Shown here: one piece after another, positions 36,091 to 44,671 of the stretch
How the letters are laid out: each line of letters starts with the position of its first letter
Position numbering within the stretch: the stretch's first letter is position 1
NCBI GenBank assembly: GCA_040220455.1
Contig: JAVJUS010000066.1
Span: 1 to 54,297, forward strand
Direction: 5' to 3'
From: JAVJUS01 sp040220455
GTDB taxonomy: Bacteria > Pseudomonadota > Alphaproteobacteria > DSM-16000 > Inquilinaceae
Length of the DNA: 54,297 bases
The notes under the pieces: model-generated
Told to the model about the DNA's origin: nothing
The model's input: only the letters and a program-made list of their open reading frames with translations
Databases searched by the model: none
Position numbers and translations under genes: made by a program

Positions 36091-37278
36091 TCAGGCCGCC
36101 GCGGCCTCGATCTCGGCGAACAGGGATCCCCGGGCGAAGGCGACGGGCAGGTCGAGCAGCTCGGCCACAGTCTCCTCCCGGTCGACGCCCTCGGCGATCA
36201 GGTCGATGGCCTGGGCGTCGAGCCGGGCGCGCAGCGCCTGGGTGTCGAGCCCCCCCTCGGCCTCGGCGATCAGGGTGCGGGCGTTGATGCCCAGGAAGCG
36301 CACGCCGAGCGCCCCGATCTCCGGCAGGTCCAGGCGGGCCAGCACGTTGGCGTCGCCCAGCGCGAACCGCACCCCGGTCGCCGCCAGCCGCGCCATCGCG
36401 GCGCGCGGGCCCTCCGGCTCCCGGATCAGGGCGTCGGCGGGAAGCTGGATGACCAGCCGGGCCGCGACCTCGCCATTGTCGAACAGGAAGTCGGCGACCT
36501 GATCCACGAAGCCCGGATCGGCGAGGCTGGTCGGCGAGACCGGCGCGAACCAGCCGCCGGCGCGGTGGCGCCGCGCCGCGTCGCGGGCGTGCTGGGCGCA
36601 GCGGAACAGGAGTTGGGCGTCCGTCGCGGCGATCAGGCCGACGCGCTCGGCGACCGGGCGCCATTGCGGCGGCTCCAGCGGCCCGCCCTCCGACGGCAGC
36701 AGGCGAAGCCCGACCAGCCGGTGGCGGATCTTGCGCTGGGGCAGGGCGACGATCGGCGCCAGGCTGGCATCCATCAGGTCCTGGCGCACCGCCTCGCGCA
36801 CCCGGTCGACCAGACCCGGCGGCTCCGGCGCCTCGCCCTCGATCAGGCGGCCCGCGGCGTCGCGCGGGCCGTCCCGGTCGGCGCGCCCGCCCTGGCCCGC
36901 GTCCTCGCCGCCGGCCAGGCGCCGGATCAGCGCCTTCAGCTGCCCCAGCTCGCCGCTCAGCGTCTCCAGCCGGCCGGCATCGGGCGCGCGCTCCAGCCGC
37001 CGCTCGATCAGCCCCAGCCGATCGCGCAGCTCGGCGATCTGGTCGAGCACCGAGTCGTGCCGTGCCTCCGCCTCCTCCACGGCGCGGGCGGCGGCCTTGT
37101 CGCGGGCCTGGCGGTCGAGCGATTCGTGCAGCACCGCGCCGAAGCACAGCACCGCCCCGCCGAGCGCAACCGCCGTCCAGCCGTCGAGGCCCGCCACGCT
37201 CATCGGCAGGGTCAGCGCCACGGCGACGGCGAAAGCGCCGTAGGCGAGCGCGAGCAGGAGGTGGCGGATCAGCGACAT
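36091..37278 (-). CDS. Membrane protein with degenerate EAL domain
   Basis: This 395-residue protein has two N-terminal membrane helices (about residues 5-25 and 33-50), a long coiled coil with Glu/Arg repeats (to about 115), and a C-terminal EAL-fold domain (from about 160). The E-A-L motif region reads RHRLVGLRL, so the metal Glu is missing, and other acidic ligands are poorly conserved (FALGDAN, DLIAEGVD). It probably no longer hydrolyses c-di-GMP and may bind partners or ligand. The start MSLIRHLLL is chosen to begin the first helix. Confidence 0.75.
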   Translation of the reverse strand: MSLIRHLLLALAYGAFAVAVALTLPMSVAGLDGWTAVALGGAVLCFGAVLHESLDRQARDKAAARAVEEAEARHDSVLDQIAELRDRLGLIERRLERAPDAGRLETLSGELGQLKALIRRLAGGEDAGQGGRADRDGPRDAAGRLIEGEAPEPPGLVDRVREAVRQDLMDASLAPIVALPQRKIRHRLVGLRLLPSEGGPLEPPQWRPVAERVGLIAATDAQLLFRCAQHARDAARRHRAGGWFAPVSPTSLADPGFVDQVADFLFDNGEVAARLVIQLPADALIREPEGPRAAMARLAATGVRFALGDANVLARLDLPEIGALGVRFLGINARTLIAEAEGGLDTQALRARLDAQAIDLIAEGVDREETVAELLDLPVAFARGSLFAEIEAAAA

Positions 37279-37396
37279 CGGCGCGGGATCGGGATGGCGG
37301 TTATGGACGTGCGGCGGGCGGGCTGTCGGGTCGCGGCGTGCCTTCCGGACCGGCCCGTATCGCCGGCAGTCTCCCCCCGACAGGGTTGATCCATGG

Positions 37397-38539
37397 TTAA
37401 CGCCCGCTGAACGCCGTGCTTTCCGCCGGATCGCCCGCCGCCGCCACGGCGCCGTCCACCGGCACGCCGTCCACATCCACGCCGACCGCCTCGCCCACCG
37501 TGGCGAACCCGTCGGCGGCGAGCCGGGCGGCGAGGTCCCGGCGGATCGCCCGCGCGATCCCCGGCCCCTCGAAGACCAGCGCGGTGTAGAGCTGGACGAG
37601 GCTCGCGCCGGCGCGGATCTTGGCATAGGCGTCCGCGCCCGAGGCGATGCCGCCGACCCCGACCAGCGGCAGCCGGCCGCCGGTCAGCGCCCTTGTCCGG
37701 GCGAGCACGCGCGTCGAGGGCGCCATCAGCGGGCGCCCGGACAGCCCGCCGGCGAAGGCGCGGGCATCGGCCGGCAGCCCCGCCGGCCGGTCGAGCGTCG
37801 TGTTGGAGACGACCAATCCGTCGATCCCGGACTCCGTCGCGACGGCGCAGACCGCGGCCAGCGCATCCTCGCCCAGGTCGGGGGCGATCTTGACCAGGAC
37901 CGGCGGTCGCGCGCCCGCGCGCTCCCGCGCCTCCAGGACCGCGCCGAGCAGCGCGGCGAGGCGCGGGCCCTCCTGCCAGCCGCGCAGCCCCGGCGTGTTG
38001 GGCGAGGAGACGTTGATCGTCAGGTAGTCAGCGAGCCCGGCGACTGCGGCGACGCCGGCGCGATAGTCGGCGGGCGGGTCGGCCGTGTCCTTGTTGCAGC
38101 CCAGATTGACGCCCAGCGGCCCCGGCGGCGCCGGGCCGGCCCGCAAGCGTTCGAGCCGGGCGACCAGGACGTCGAGCCCGGCATTGTTGAAGCCCATCCG
38201 GTTGATCACGGCGCCGGCCGCCGGCACGCGGATCAGGCGCGGGCGCGGGTTGCCCGGCTGGGGGCGCGGCGTGACCGTGCCGACCTCGACGAAATCGAAG
38301 CCCAGGCGGAACAGGCCGGCCACGGCCTCCGCGTCCTTGTCGAACCCGGCGGCGAGCCCGACCGGGCCGGGGAAGTCGAGCCCTCACAGCCGCACGGCCA
38401 GGCGCGGGTCGCGCCCCGCCGCGACGCCCGGGCCGGCGAGCCGGCCGAGCGCGGCGGCCGCCCGCAGCCCGACGCGATGCGCGCGTTCGGGCTCGAGCCG
38501 CCCCAGGATCGGGCCGGCGAGACGCCAGGGCAGGCTCAC
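37397..38539 (-). pseudogene. pyrD: Dihydroorotate dehydrogenase (quinone) with in-frame TGA
   Basis: The full class 2 PyrD reading frame is present: N-terminal membrane helices (LPWRLAGPILGRLEPERAHRV), GPVGLAAGFDKDAE, EVGTVTPRPQPGNPRPRL, NRMGFNN, the catalytic Ser in TINVSSPNTPGLRG, and GVGGIASGADAY. One TGA interrupts it at 38384-38386, between RLAVRL and GLDFPGP, where relatives commonly carry Trp (TGG to TGA would do). No other disruption is seen. The GTG start at 38539 follows GGAG and overlaps the DUF952 stop. It is a recent nonsense mutation, a sequencing error or readthrough. Confidence 0.85.
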
Positions 38540-38931
38540 GACGGCGCTCCGCCGGTGCCCGACCCCTCCGGCGCGAGGTCCGGGGGAAGCCGGTGCCGGC
38601 CCGCCGAGTCGAGCGTGAGGCGCCAGTGCCGCAAGACCGCCGAGGCCGGCAGGGCGGCATAGAGATGGGGAAACAGCGCCCCGCCCCGGCTCGGCTCGCG
38701 GACCAGGGCGTCCCCCAGCGCGGCGGCGTCGATCTCGACCAGGACGAGGCCTTCGCGGCCGGCGAAATGGGCCGCCAGCGTGCCGGCGACCTGATCGGCC
38801 TCGGAGAGATGGACGAAGCCGTGCCGGCGATCGAGCTCGGCCCCCTCGAACCGGCCCTCGGCCTCCAAGCTCGCGTATTCCACCTCTGTGAGGATGCGGT
38901 AGACACGTTCGGATCGCGGTTCGACCGTCAA
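38536..38931 (-). CDS. DUF952 domain-containing protein
   Basis: The 131-residue protein has the DUF952 pattern: YRILTEVEYASLEAEGRFEGAELDRRHGFVHLSEADQVAGTLAAHFAGREGLVLVEID, then GGALFPHLYAALPASAV. This glutathione-S-transferase-linked small domain has no firm function. A TTG start at 38931 after GGAG is preferred; an in-frame ATG at 38994 would add a poorly conserved leader. It overlaps the pyrD start, so DUF952 and pyrD form a coupled unit. Confidence 0.82.
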   Translation of the reverse strand: MTVEPRSERVYRILTEVEYASLEAEGRFEGAELDRRHGFVHLSEADQVAGTLAAHFAGREGLVLVEIDAAALGDALVREPSRGGALFPHLYAALPASAVLRHWRLTLDSAGRHRLPPDLAPEGSGTGGAPS

Positions 38932-38994
38932 GACAGCACTCCATAGGGTCGTGACTCGGGAAGGGCGAGACACGAATCCGTCTCGCGATTGCAA

Positions 38995-39329
38995 TTCGGT
39001 GGCTCTTCGCTTGTTTTTTGCGAAGATTTGCTCGCTCAGTTATGGCATTATCCGATCGTGAAATCGGCTTGCCCATCCGGTGCGCGATCATAGCGGCGGC
39101 GGGGCGGCCGGCGAAAGCCGACGGTCGGCATGGCGCCGGCCGGGGGCCAAGACCGCGAGACAGGCGACCGTCGCGACGGTCGACCGCGAGAACGGTGACC
39201 GCGCGAGCGGCGAACGATCGGGAACACGGGAGCCGCGGCAGCGGAACTCTCGACGAGGCAAGAAGACGGGACACGCGGACCCGGGACGAGAAGCCCGACA
39301 AGAGGGCCGGCCCGGGCCCCTCTGCGCGG
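38995..39329. promoter_or_regulatory. Spacer with AT-rich promoter-like segment
   Basis: About 335 bases separate divergent genes. The first 65 bases contain a T-rich stretch and CAGTTATGGCATTATCC, with promoter-like AT content for this genome. The rest reads open in two frames with Arg-rich, non-conserved translations. I see no supported gene there. Confidence 0.4.
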
Positions 39330-39524
39330 ATGCGGGTCATGCACAATCAGAGCGATACCCTGGAAAGGGCGTTGGAAGCGGTCTCGGCCATGAGCGAGGC
39401 GGGATTCGCCAGCGTCCCCTCCAAGCCCACGGCGGCGATGCTCGCCGCCGGAGCCCGGGCCGGCAACGTCTCGGTGGAGACGGCCTGGAAGGTCTACCAG
39501 GCGATGCTGCGCAACGCCGATTGA
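39330..39524 (+). CDS. Small conserved hypothetical protein
   Basis: This protein of 64 residues, or 61 from the ATG at 39339, includes SVPSKPTAAMLAAGARAGNVSVETAWKVYQAML. That Ala-rich helical pattern recurs in small alphaproteobacterial proteins of unknown function (from memory). A longer ORF upstream to 39018 is Arg-rich and unlikely. It ends ten bases before the convergent holin gene, so it marks one edge of the prophage region. Confidence 0.6.
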   Translation: MRVMHNQSDTLERALEAVSAMSEAGFASVPSKPTAAMLAAGARAGNVSVETAWKVYQAMLRNAD

Positions 39525-39534
39525 CCGGCGCGGG

Positions 39535-40113
39535 TCACCGGGGGGCGCCGGCTCGGTCCCGATCCCCCCCGGCGATCCGCCGGGCGATCGCGGCCAGCGC
39601 CCCCACGGGGCCGCCTGGCCCGCCGGCCAGGCCGCGCTTCTCGGCGGAGCGCTGGTAAACGTAGATGCCGAGCACGCTCAGGCCGACCGACCAGATCACC
39701 GACAGCCCGGCCAGATCGGCCGCCACCTGCCCGGCGCGGGCGGGATCGTCGATGATCGTCCAGGCCACGGCGCCCATCTGGGCGGCCCAGCTCGCCGCCA
39801 GGACATAGCCGAAGGTCGGCCGCATGCGCCGGACATAGGGATCGTCCGAGGCGATCTCGGCGCGCATCGTCCGGTTGACGGTGGCGAGCGCGTCGCCCTC
39901 GGCCTCGATCCGCGCGGCGGCGAGCCGGGCCAGATGCCGGTCCGCCTCCGCCAGCCGGGCCTGGGAGACCGTGCCGGCGTCGAGCTTCTCGGCCACCCGG
40001 TCGAGGCCGTCGGCCGCGGCATCGGCCGTGGGGTCCTGGATCCGGCGCAGCGCGCCGCCGACCAGGCGGGTCAGCACGGGCAGGCCGATCTGGGCGATCA
40101 GGGCGGGAATCAT
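39535..40113 (-). CDS. GTA-type three-helix phage holin
   Basis: This 192-residue protein matches the GTA_holin_3TM family. A helical part (LDRVAEKLDAGTVSQARLAEADRHLARL) is followed by VNRTMRAEIASDDPYVRRMRPTFGYVLAASW, the family core, and two more hydrophobic segments. It makes inner-membrane holes to release endolysin in phages and gene transfer agents. The ATG at 40113 follows AGGAG. No endolysin gene is adjacent in the window. Confidence 0.82.
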   Translation of the reverse strand: MIPALIAQIGLPVLTRLVGGALRRIQDPTADAAADGLDRVAEKLDAGTVSQARLAEADRHLARLAAARIEAEGDALATVNRTMRAEIASDDPYVRRMRPTFGYVLAASWAAQMGAVAWTIIDDPARAGQVAADLAGLSVIWSVGLSVLGIYVYQRSAEKRGLAGGPGGPVGALAAIARRIAGGDRDRAGAPR

Positions 40114-40210
40114 GGGCAAGGCTCCTCATGGGGATGGGGCGCGGGGCCGGCGGACGGGCCCGATGGGGACCCGCTTTCGCACCGGCCTCTCTCCATCCGG
40201 CCTCCAGGTC

Positions 40211-40320
40211 GTCATCCCCGCGAAAGCGGGGATCCAGGAGGCGCCGGCGCCGACAATGGGCGCGCCGACAGCCCCGCGGATCATCCGTGCCGGTGGATCC
40301 CCGCTTTCGCGGGGATGACG
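40211..40320. repeat. 110-bp inverted element (GTCATCCCCGCGAAAGCGGG type)
   Basis: Two 26-bp arms, 40211-40236 and 40294-40319, are perfect inverted copies. Each arm is itself a hairpin (CCCCGC GAAA GCGGGG). They enclose about 57 bp. This GTCATCCCCGCGAAAGCGGG motif is a very widespread intergenic repeat in bacteria (from memory). Confidence 0.8.
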
Positions 40321-40385
40321 GATGAAGGGCGGGGATGACGGATGAAGGGCGGGGATGACGGACGGCGAACGCGGATGACGAATGG
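40313..40385. repeat. 18-20 bp tandem repeats after the inverted element
   Basis: GGGGATGACGGATGAAGGGC is repeated in tandem and then decays (GGGGATGACGGACGGC, GCGGATGACGAATGGC). The GGGGATGAC unit matches the arm end, so the tandem probably grew from the element's edge. With 40211-40320 and a GTAGGTCGC unit at 40461-40493 this fills the 380-bp gap between the holin and the next gene. Confidence 0.7.
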
Positions 40386-40460
40386 CGGATGCTGGCGGGA
40401 TGAGGGATGGAAGAGCGTATAGCGGCCGGGCGACCGTGCCGTAGGCTGCGGATGAGCTCA

Positions 40461-40493
40461 GTAGGTCGCCCACGGCCGCGGGCCGTGCTCGAC
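40461..40493. repeat. GTAGGTCGC REP-like unit within prophage
   Basis: GTAGGTCGCCCACGGCC, short loop, GGCCGTGCTCGAC. The only copy of the dispersed family seen inside the prophage block, 12 bases after the stop of the 40505-40819 gene (minus direction). Confidence 0.7.
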
Positions 40494-40504
40494 GGCGCCC
40501 GCCG

Positions 40505-40819
40505 CTACGGCCCGGCCGCGTCCGGGCGGGCGGGGCGGCCGTCGAGCTTGGCCTCGATGCGGAAGAGATGCGCCGACAGCCGGCGCTCCACCGCGTGGAG
40601 ATAGGCGACCGAGGCATAGGTCTTGGCGACTTCCAGGCGATGGTCGGCGAGATCGGCGGCGAGCCCGGCCTGGCCGGTCTCCGCGGCCCGGCGCGCGGCG
40701 TCGGCGCGGGCGTCGAGCTCGCGCCGGGTGCGCCAGACCAGCCAGACGAGCCCGGTCAGGGCCGGGATCTCGACGGCGGCGAACCAGCGGATCAGCTCCA
40801 CCGAGGGCATGGCGGTCAT
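40505..40819 (-). CDS. Phage single-helix membrane protein
   Basis: This 104-residue protein has one N-terminal membrane helix (FAAVEIPALTGLVWLVW) and a long charged helix (LDARADAARRAAETGQ... to LFRIEAKLDG). Its position between terminase and holin suggests a lysis or packaging accessory, for example an inner-membrane spanin-like or DUF2730-like protein; I cannot tell which. The ATG follows GAGGAG. Confidence 0.7.
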   Translation of the reverse strand: MTAMPSVELIRWFAAVEIPALTGLVWLVWRTRRELDARADAARRAAETGQAGLAADLADHRLEVAKTYASVAYLHAVERRLSAHLFRIEAKLDGRPARPDAAGP

Positions 40820-40863
40820 TGGCGGGGTCTCCTCGTGTCCGGGTCGCGCGAGGGCGGCGGCGC

Positions 40864-42375
40864 TCAGGGCTCGAAATCGGCCGGGGCCGAATAGGGCCGG
40901 GCCGGCCGCCAATCGGGGCGCGGCGGCGGGTCGGGCAGCCGGCGCAGCCGCACCGGGTCCATCGACAGGGCGCCGGCGACGGCGTCGAGCCCGTCGTCGC
41001 TGCCCCCGCCGCCCGGCCGCCAGTCCCGCATCTCGGTGACCAGCGGCGAGGCCAGCACGTCGCGGTGGGCGTGCAGCGCGCCGGCGGCAAGGAGCGCGTC
41101 GAGCGCCTCCAGGATGCGCACGTCCTTGGGCCGCCGGCTGGTCACCTCGATCACCGCCGCCGGAATGCCGTCCCGGCGCAGCACCTGACGCAGGAGGCCC
41201 GGCAGGAACCGGCCCAGCCCGTTGGTCTCAACCGCCACCGCGGGCAGGTGATGCTCGTCGAGGAAGCGCGCGACCGCGCGGCACTGGCGCGTCGCCTCGT
41301 CCTCGTCTGGCGCCGGCGCCCCGCGGCGGTTGAGCCAGCGCACCCGGTGCAGGAAGCGCTGGCCGTCCCCGTCGGCGAAGACGGCGGCGATGACGCTGCC
41401 GTCGCCGCGCTCGGCCGGGGCGAAGGCCGGGTCCCACCAGCACGCGGCCGAGACCATGCGCCGGCCGTCGAGCGTCAGGCGCACCTCCTCGCCCGATTCC
41501 CGCCGATCGAGCTCGGCGTCGTAAGCGCGCAGACGATCGGGATCGAGCCGGCCTTCCGAGACGCTGACCGGCTGGAGTTGCATCTGGGCGAGGAACTTGT
41601 TGGTCCCGGTGCGCTTGCGGATGCGCTCGATGATCCGGGACGGGAAGCGCTCCGGCCAGGCCGAGCGGCCGTCGTCGCCGACCAGCGGCAGCTCGAGCCG
41701 GCGGAACCCCGCCAGGAACGGCGCCTCCTCTCCGGTCTCCGGCCGCGCGCGGTCGGCGTAGAGCGTGTAGTAGGTGTGCGGCGTGCCGACATAGAGCTGC
41801 AGGCCGTCGGGCACGAGCACGTAGTCGATCTCGCCCAGCCGCTCGCGCAGGTCGGCGCGCTTGGTCACCGTGTCGCTGGTGTTGGGCACCTCCACATCGT
41901 CGCAGATCACGATGTCGGCGCGGCTGCCGGTGATGTTGCCCGACAGGCCGCGCGCCAGCATCGACGGTTCGCGGGATTCGCGCGGCCGGGCCACGGTGAA
42001 CTGCTCGGCCGCCCACTCGTCGGGCCGGTCGGGGCGCAGATGGGCGGTCAGGGGATGGCGCTCGATCAGCCGGCGGGTGTTGCGCACCATGCGCCGGGCC
42101 AGCGCCTGGTCGGCCGACAGCACCAGGATGCGCAGGTCCGGCGCGGCGGCAAGCAGCCAGGCGGCGAACAGCCCGACCAGCGTCGACTTGCCCGACGACC
42201 GGAAGGCCATCAGCAGCAGATGCCGGTCGCCGGACCGCCAGCTCCGCTCCAGCCAGCGCGCGATGCGCAGGTGGTGCGGCGGCGTGGCGAAGCCCTGCAG
42301 CCGGTTCCAGACATGAATGAAGACCGGGAACTCCGTCCCGGCGGCGCCCGCGGGCGCCGATGCGACCGGCGTCAT
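40864..42375 (-). CDS. terL: Phage terminase large subunit
   Basis: This 503-residue packaging motor has ATPase motif Walker A AFRSSGKST (residues 57-65), Walker B ADIVICDD (153-160) and coupling motif VGTPHTYYTLY. The nuclease part (from about 310) carries acidic residues in CWWDPAFAP, AVETNG and DDGLDAVAGAL. The architecture fits T7 gp19-like terminases. It overlaps the small subunit gene by ATGA. Confidence 0.92.
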   Translation of the reverse strand: MTPVASAPAGAAGTEFPVFIHVWNRLQGFATPPHHLRIARWLERSWRSGDRHLLLMAFRSSGKSTLVGLFAAWLLAAAPDLRILVLSADQALARRMVRNTRRLIERHPLTAHLRPDRPDEWAAEQFTVARPRESREPSMLARGLSGNITGSRADIVICDDVEVPNTSDTVTKRADLRERLGEIDYVLVPDGLQLYVGTPHTYYTLYADRARPETGEEAPFLAGFRRLELPLVGDDGRSAWPERFPSRIIERIRKRTGTNKFLAQMQLQPVSVSEGRLDPDRLRAYDAELDRRESGEEVRLTLDGRRMVSAACWWDPAFAPAERGDGSVIAAVFADGDGQRFLHRVRWLNRRGAPAPDEDEATRQCRAVARFLDEHHLPAVAVETNGLGRFLPGLLRQVLRRDGIPAAVIEVTSRRPKDVRILEALDALLAAGALHAHRDVLASPLVTEMRDWRPGGGGSDDGLDAVAGALSMDPVRLRRLPDPPPRPDWRPARPYSAPADFEP

Positions 42376-42851
42376 GATCCGTCCTCTCCTGCCGCTTCGC
42401 CATCGCCCTCGGCGTCGCCGTCGGAACCGGGCTCGGAACCGGCCTCGACGCTCACGCCGCCCGAGGCGTCGGCCCCGGCCGAGGCTTGCGCGGGTGGCTC
42501 GCCCTCGGCCGTGGCGGCCAGCTCGGCCCGGGCGCCGGCGATCAGCCCGGCCAGATCCGGTCCCCCGCCCTCGCCGGCGGCCGCGCCCTCCGCGCTCAGC
42601 CGTCGCGCGGCGCCGGCCAGCCGGCACAGCGCCTCCAGATGCGCGATGCCTGCCTTGAGCGCGCCCTGGCGCTTGCCCCAGCCGGCCGGGTCCTCCGGCA
42701 TCGGGCCGCCGAGCCGGGCCATGCAGCGATAGTCGGCGACGGCGCGCTCCAGCGCCTCGGGGATCAGGCGGTCGAGGCAGGCGCGGGCGCGGCCGCCATC
42801 GACCTCGGGGGTCGCGTCGGGGATCGCGTCGGGGATCGCGTCGGGGGCCAT
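42372..42851 (-). CDS. Phage terminase small subunit-like protein
   Basis: The 159-residue protein precedes TerL and is coupled to it (ATGA), the usual TerS place. The central helical part (ACLDRLIPEALERAVADYRCMARLGG, ALKAGIAHLEALCRLAGAARRL) is plausible for DNA-binding or oligomerisation. N-terminal DAIPDAIPDATP is encoded by a 12-bp tandem repeat (about 42810-42845, GATCGCGTCGGG x3). The C-terminus is a strongly acidic Gly/Asp/Glu tail. The function is assigned mainly by position. Confidence 0.65.
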   Translation of the reverse strand: MAPDAIPDAIPDATPEVDGGRARACLDRLIPEALERAVADYRCMARLGGPMPEDPAGWGKRQGALKAGIAHLEALCRLAGAARRLSAEGAAAGEGGGPDLAGLIAGARAELAATAEGEPPAQASAGADASGGVSVEAGSEPGSDGDAEGDGEAAGEDGS

Positions 42852-42855
42852 CGGC

Positions 42856-44601
42856 TCAGCCCCCCGCCATCAGGCGCCAGACCGTGCCGTCGGAGGCGAG
42901 CACCGCCGTGGCGTAGTCGGCGGTCAGCGCCCAGGTCGCCTGGCGGCCGTCGATCAGCGCGCCGCCGTTGTCGACGATGTCGATCCGCCCGCCGCCGCCA
43001 TCGGTGCGCTTGAGGAAGACGATCCGCCCGGCCCAGTCGCTCGCCCGCGGCAGGCGGAACTCCACGACCGCGCCGCCGACCTCGACGAAATGGGCCCGCA
43101 TGGTCGGGTCGCCCCAGACCGAGGTCGTCCCCGACCAGGAGGCGAAGCGGTGGACCTCGTCGATCACGGTCGCGGTATCGGCCTCGAGATCGGCGATCTT
43201 GGTCGCCGGCAGGCGCGTGCGCCAGGGCCAGTCGGCGTTGATCGCGTGCAGCGTGCCGGTCGACTGGTTCCAGATCGGCGCGCCCGGCGCCCCGGCGACC
43301 AGGTTGACGATGGTGTTCTCCTCCGCCCCCGGCGCCAGCTCGAGATTGGAGATCGCCGCCGACGACTTCGTACGCAGGTTGGTGATCTGGGTGCGCGCGG
43401 CGCGGGCGCCGAGCCGGAAGCAGCTGTGGGCCGATGCGCCGACCAGGGTCGCGCAGTCGGTGAAGGCGTTGCGGTGATCGCCCGCCTCCAGATAGACGCC
43501 GGAGCCGGTCATGGCCGAGCCCTCGGCATCGACCAGCAGGCCGATGAACCGGTTGCCGGCCGGCGGCGTGCCCGACAGCCCGGCCGTCAGGTGCACCGCA
43601 TGGGTGACGGGCGCGCGGACGACGAGGTCGGTGATCGCGTTGACCTCGCACGGGGTGCCGGCACTGTCGCCGCCGTCGAGGACGAGCCCGCGCCCGGCGC
43701 CCTCGATGGCGACCCGCTCGACCCGGTTGCGCCGGCAGGCACCACCGTCGCCGGCGAGATAAAGGCCGATGTCGCCGCCCTCGATCGCGAGGTCGGCCAG
43801 CCGGGCGTCGCTCGCCGCCAGGCGCATCGTCGCCGACAGCGTGCCGAGCGCGGCGATCACGGAGCCTGGCCCGGCGCCGACCAGGCTCTGCCCGGCGCCC
43901 AGGACGACGGGGCTCGCAACGCGATAGGTGCCCGGCGGCAGGTACACCCGACCGACGGCCGAAAGGGCGGTGGCGATGGCGGCGGAGTCGTCGCTCTCGC
44001 CGTCGCCGGCCGCGCCGAAGTCCTTGACCGAGACGCGCTCGGCCAGCCGGCTCGGCACCGAGCGCGCGACCGCGCCGTCATGGGGCGCGGTGTAGAGCGG
44101 CGACACCCCGCCAGAGGTGTCGACCGTGCCGAGCCCGGCATTGCCCGCGGAATCGAAGACCAGCACCCGGTCCGCGCGCTCGGCGACCGGCGGCAGGACC
44201 AGGTCGGCCGGCGGATCGTGGGGCGGCGCCGTCAGCGCGCGCGACTGGGCCTCCGCCAGGTCCTGGGCGATCGCCGTCAGCCGGTCGAACTCGTCGTTGA
44301 AGACGTCGGCGCGCAGGGCGCTGCCCTGCAGGATGTCGGTCGCGCGCCGGATCTCGATGGCGCGGATCAGCGTGATCCGCGTACCGGCGGCGGGGGGCGC
44401 GTCGAAGGTCACGGTGCCGCCGTCGGTCTGCCCGATGCCGGAGACGACGAAGCCGTCGGTCACAGCCGCGGCGTCCAGCAGCACGCCGACATCCTCGGCC
44501 CGGAAGACGGCGAAGGGGAAGACGAAGCCGGCCTGGATGCCGTCGGCCAGATATTGGATGCGGGTCGGGCCCGCCTCGATATCGAGATGCGCGCTGCTCA
44601 T
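42856..44601 (-). CDS. Phage tail fibre/tailspike with T7-like anchor and beta-helix
   Basis: Residues 1-120 resemble the T7 fibre anchor domain (IQYLADGIQAGFVFPFAVFRAEDVGVLL, TRITLIRAIEIRRATDILQGSALRADVFNDEFDRL). From about 190 a pectate-lyase-3-like start appears (VSVKDFGAAGDGESDDSAAIATAL, VYLPPGTYRVASPVVL), followed by a Gly-rich parallel beta-helix and a C-terminal jelly-roll-like part. It is probably the receptor-binding tailspike, perhaps a capsule depolymerase. Confidence 0.88.
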   Translation of the reverse strand: MSSAHLDIEAGPTRIQYLADGIQAGFVFPFAVFRAEDVGVLLDAAAVTDGFVVSGIGQTDGGTVTFDAPPAAGTRITLIRAIEIRRATDILQGSALRADVFNDEFDRLTAIAQDLAEAQSRALTAPPHDPPADLVLPPVAERADRVLVFDSAGNAGLGTVDTSGGVSPLYTAPHDGAVARSVPSRLAERVSVKDFGAAGDGESDDSAAIATALSAVGRVYLPPGTYRVASPVVLGAGQSLVGAGPGSVIAALGTLSATMRLAASDARLADLAIEGGDIGLYLAGDGGACRRNRVERVAIEGAGRGLVLDGGDSAGTPCEVNAITDLVVRAPVTHAVHLTAGLSGTPPAGNRFIGLLVDAEGSAMTGSGVYLEAGDHRNAFTDCATLVGASAHSCFRLGARAARTQITNLRTKSSAAISNLELAPGAEENTIVNLVAGAPGAPIWNQSTGTLHAINADWPWRTRLPATKIADLEADTATVIDEVHRFASWSGTTSVWGDPTMRAHFVEVGGAVVEFRLPRASDWAGRIVFLKRTDGGGGRIDIVDNGGALIDGRQATWALTADYATAVLASDGTVWRLMAGG

Positions 44602-44671
44602 CGCGACGCCTCCTGTCGGTGCCGGATCGGGGAGTGGGCGCTCGGGAACGAACGAATCGGGATCGGGCGCC

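Noticed and set aside
38384..38386. pyrD TGA as selenocysteine
   Set aside because: PyrD is not a selenoprotein, the position is not catalytic, and no SECIS-like hairpin follows directly. Trp is the likely original residue.
39018..39329. N-terminal extension of the small protein at 39330
   Set aside because: The translation is Arg/Gly-rich and low-complexity, whereas only the last 61 residues look conserved.
38384..39346. A 320-codon minus-strand ORF as a separate gene
   Set aside because: Its last 50 codons are the PyrD N-terminus cut by the in-frame TGA, and the upstream part lies out of frame over the DUF952 gene.
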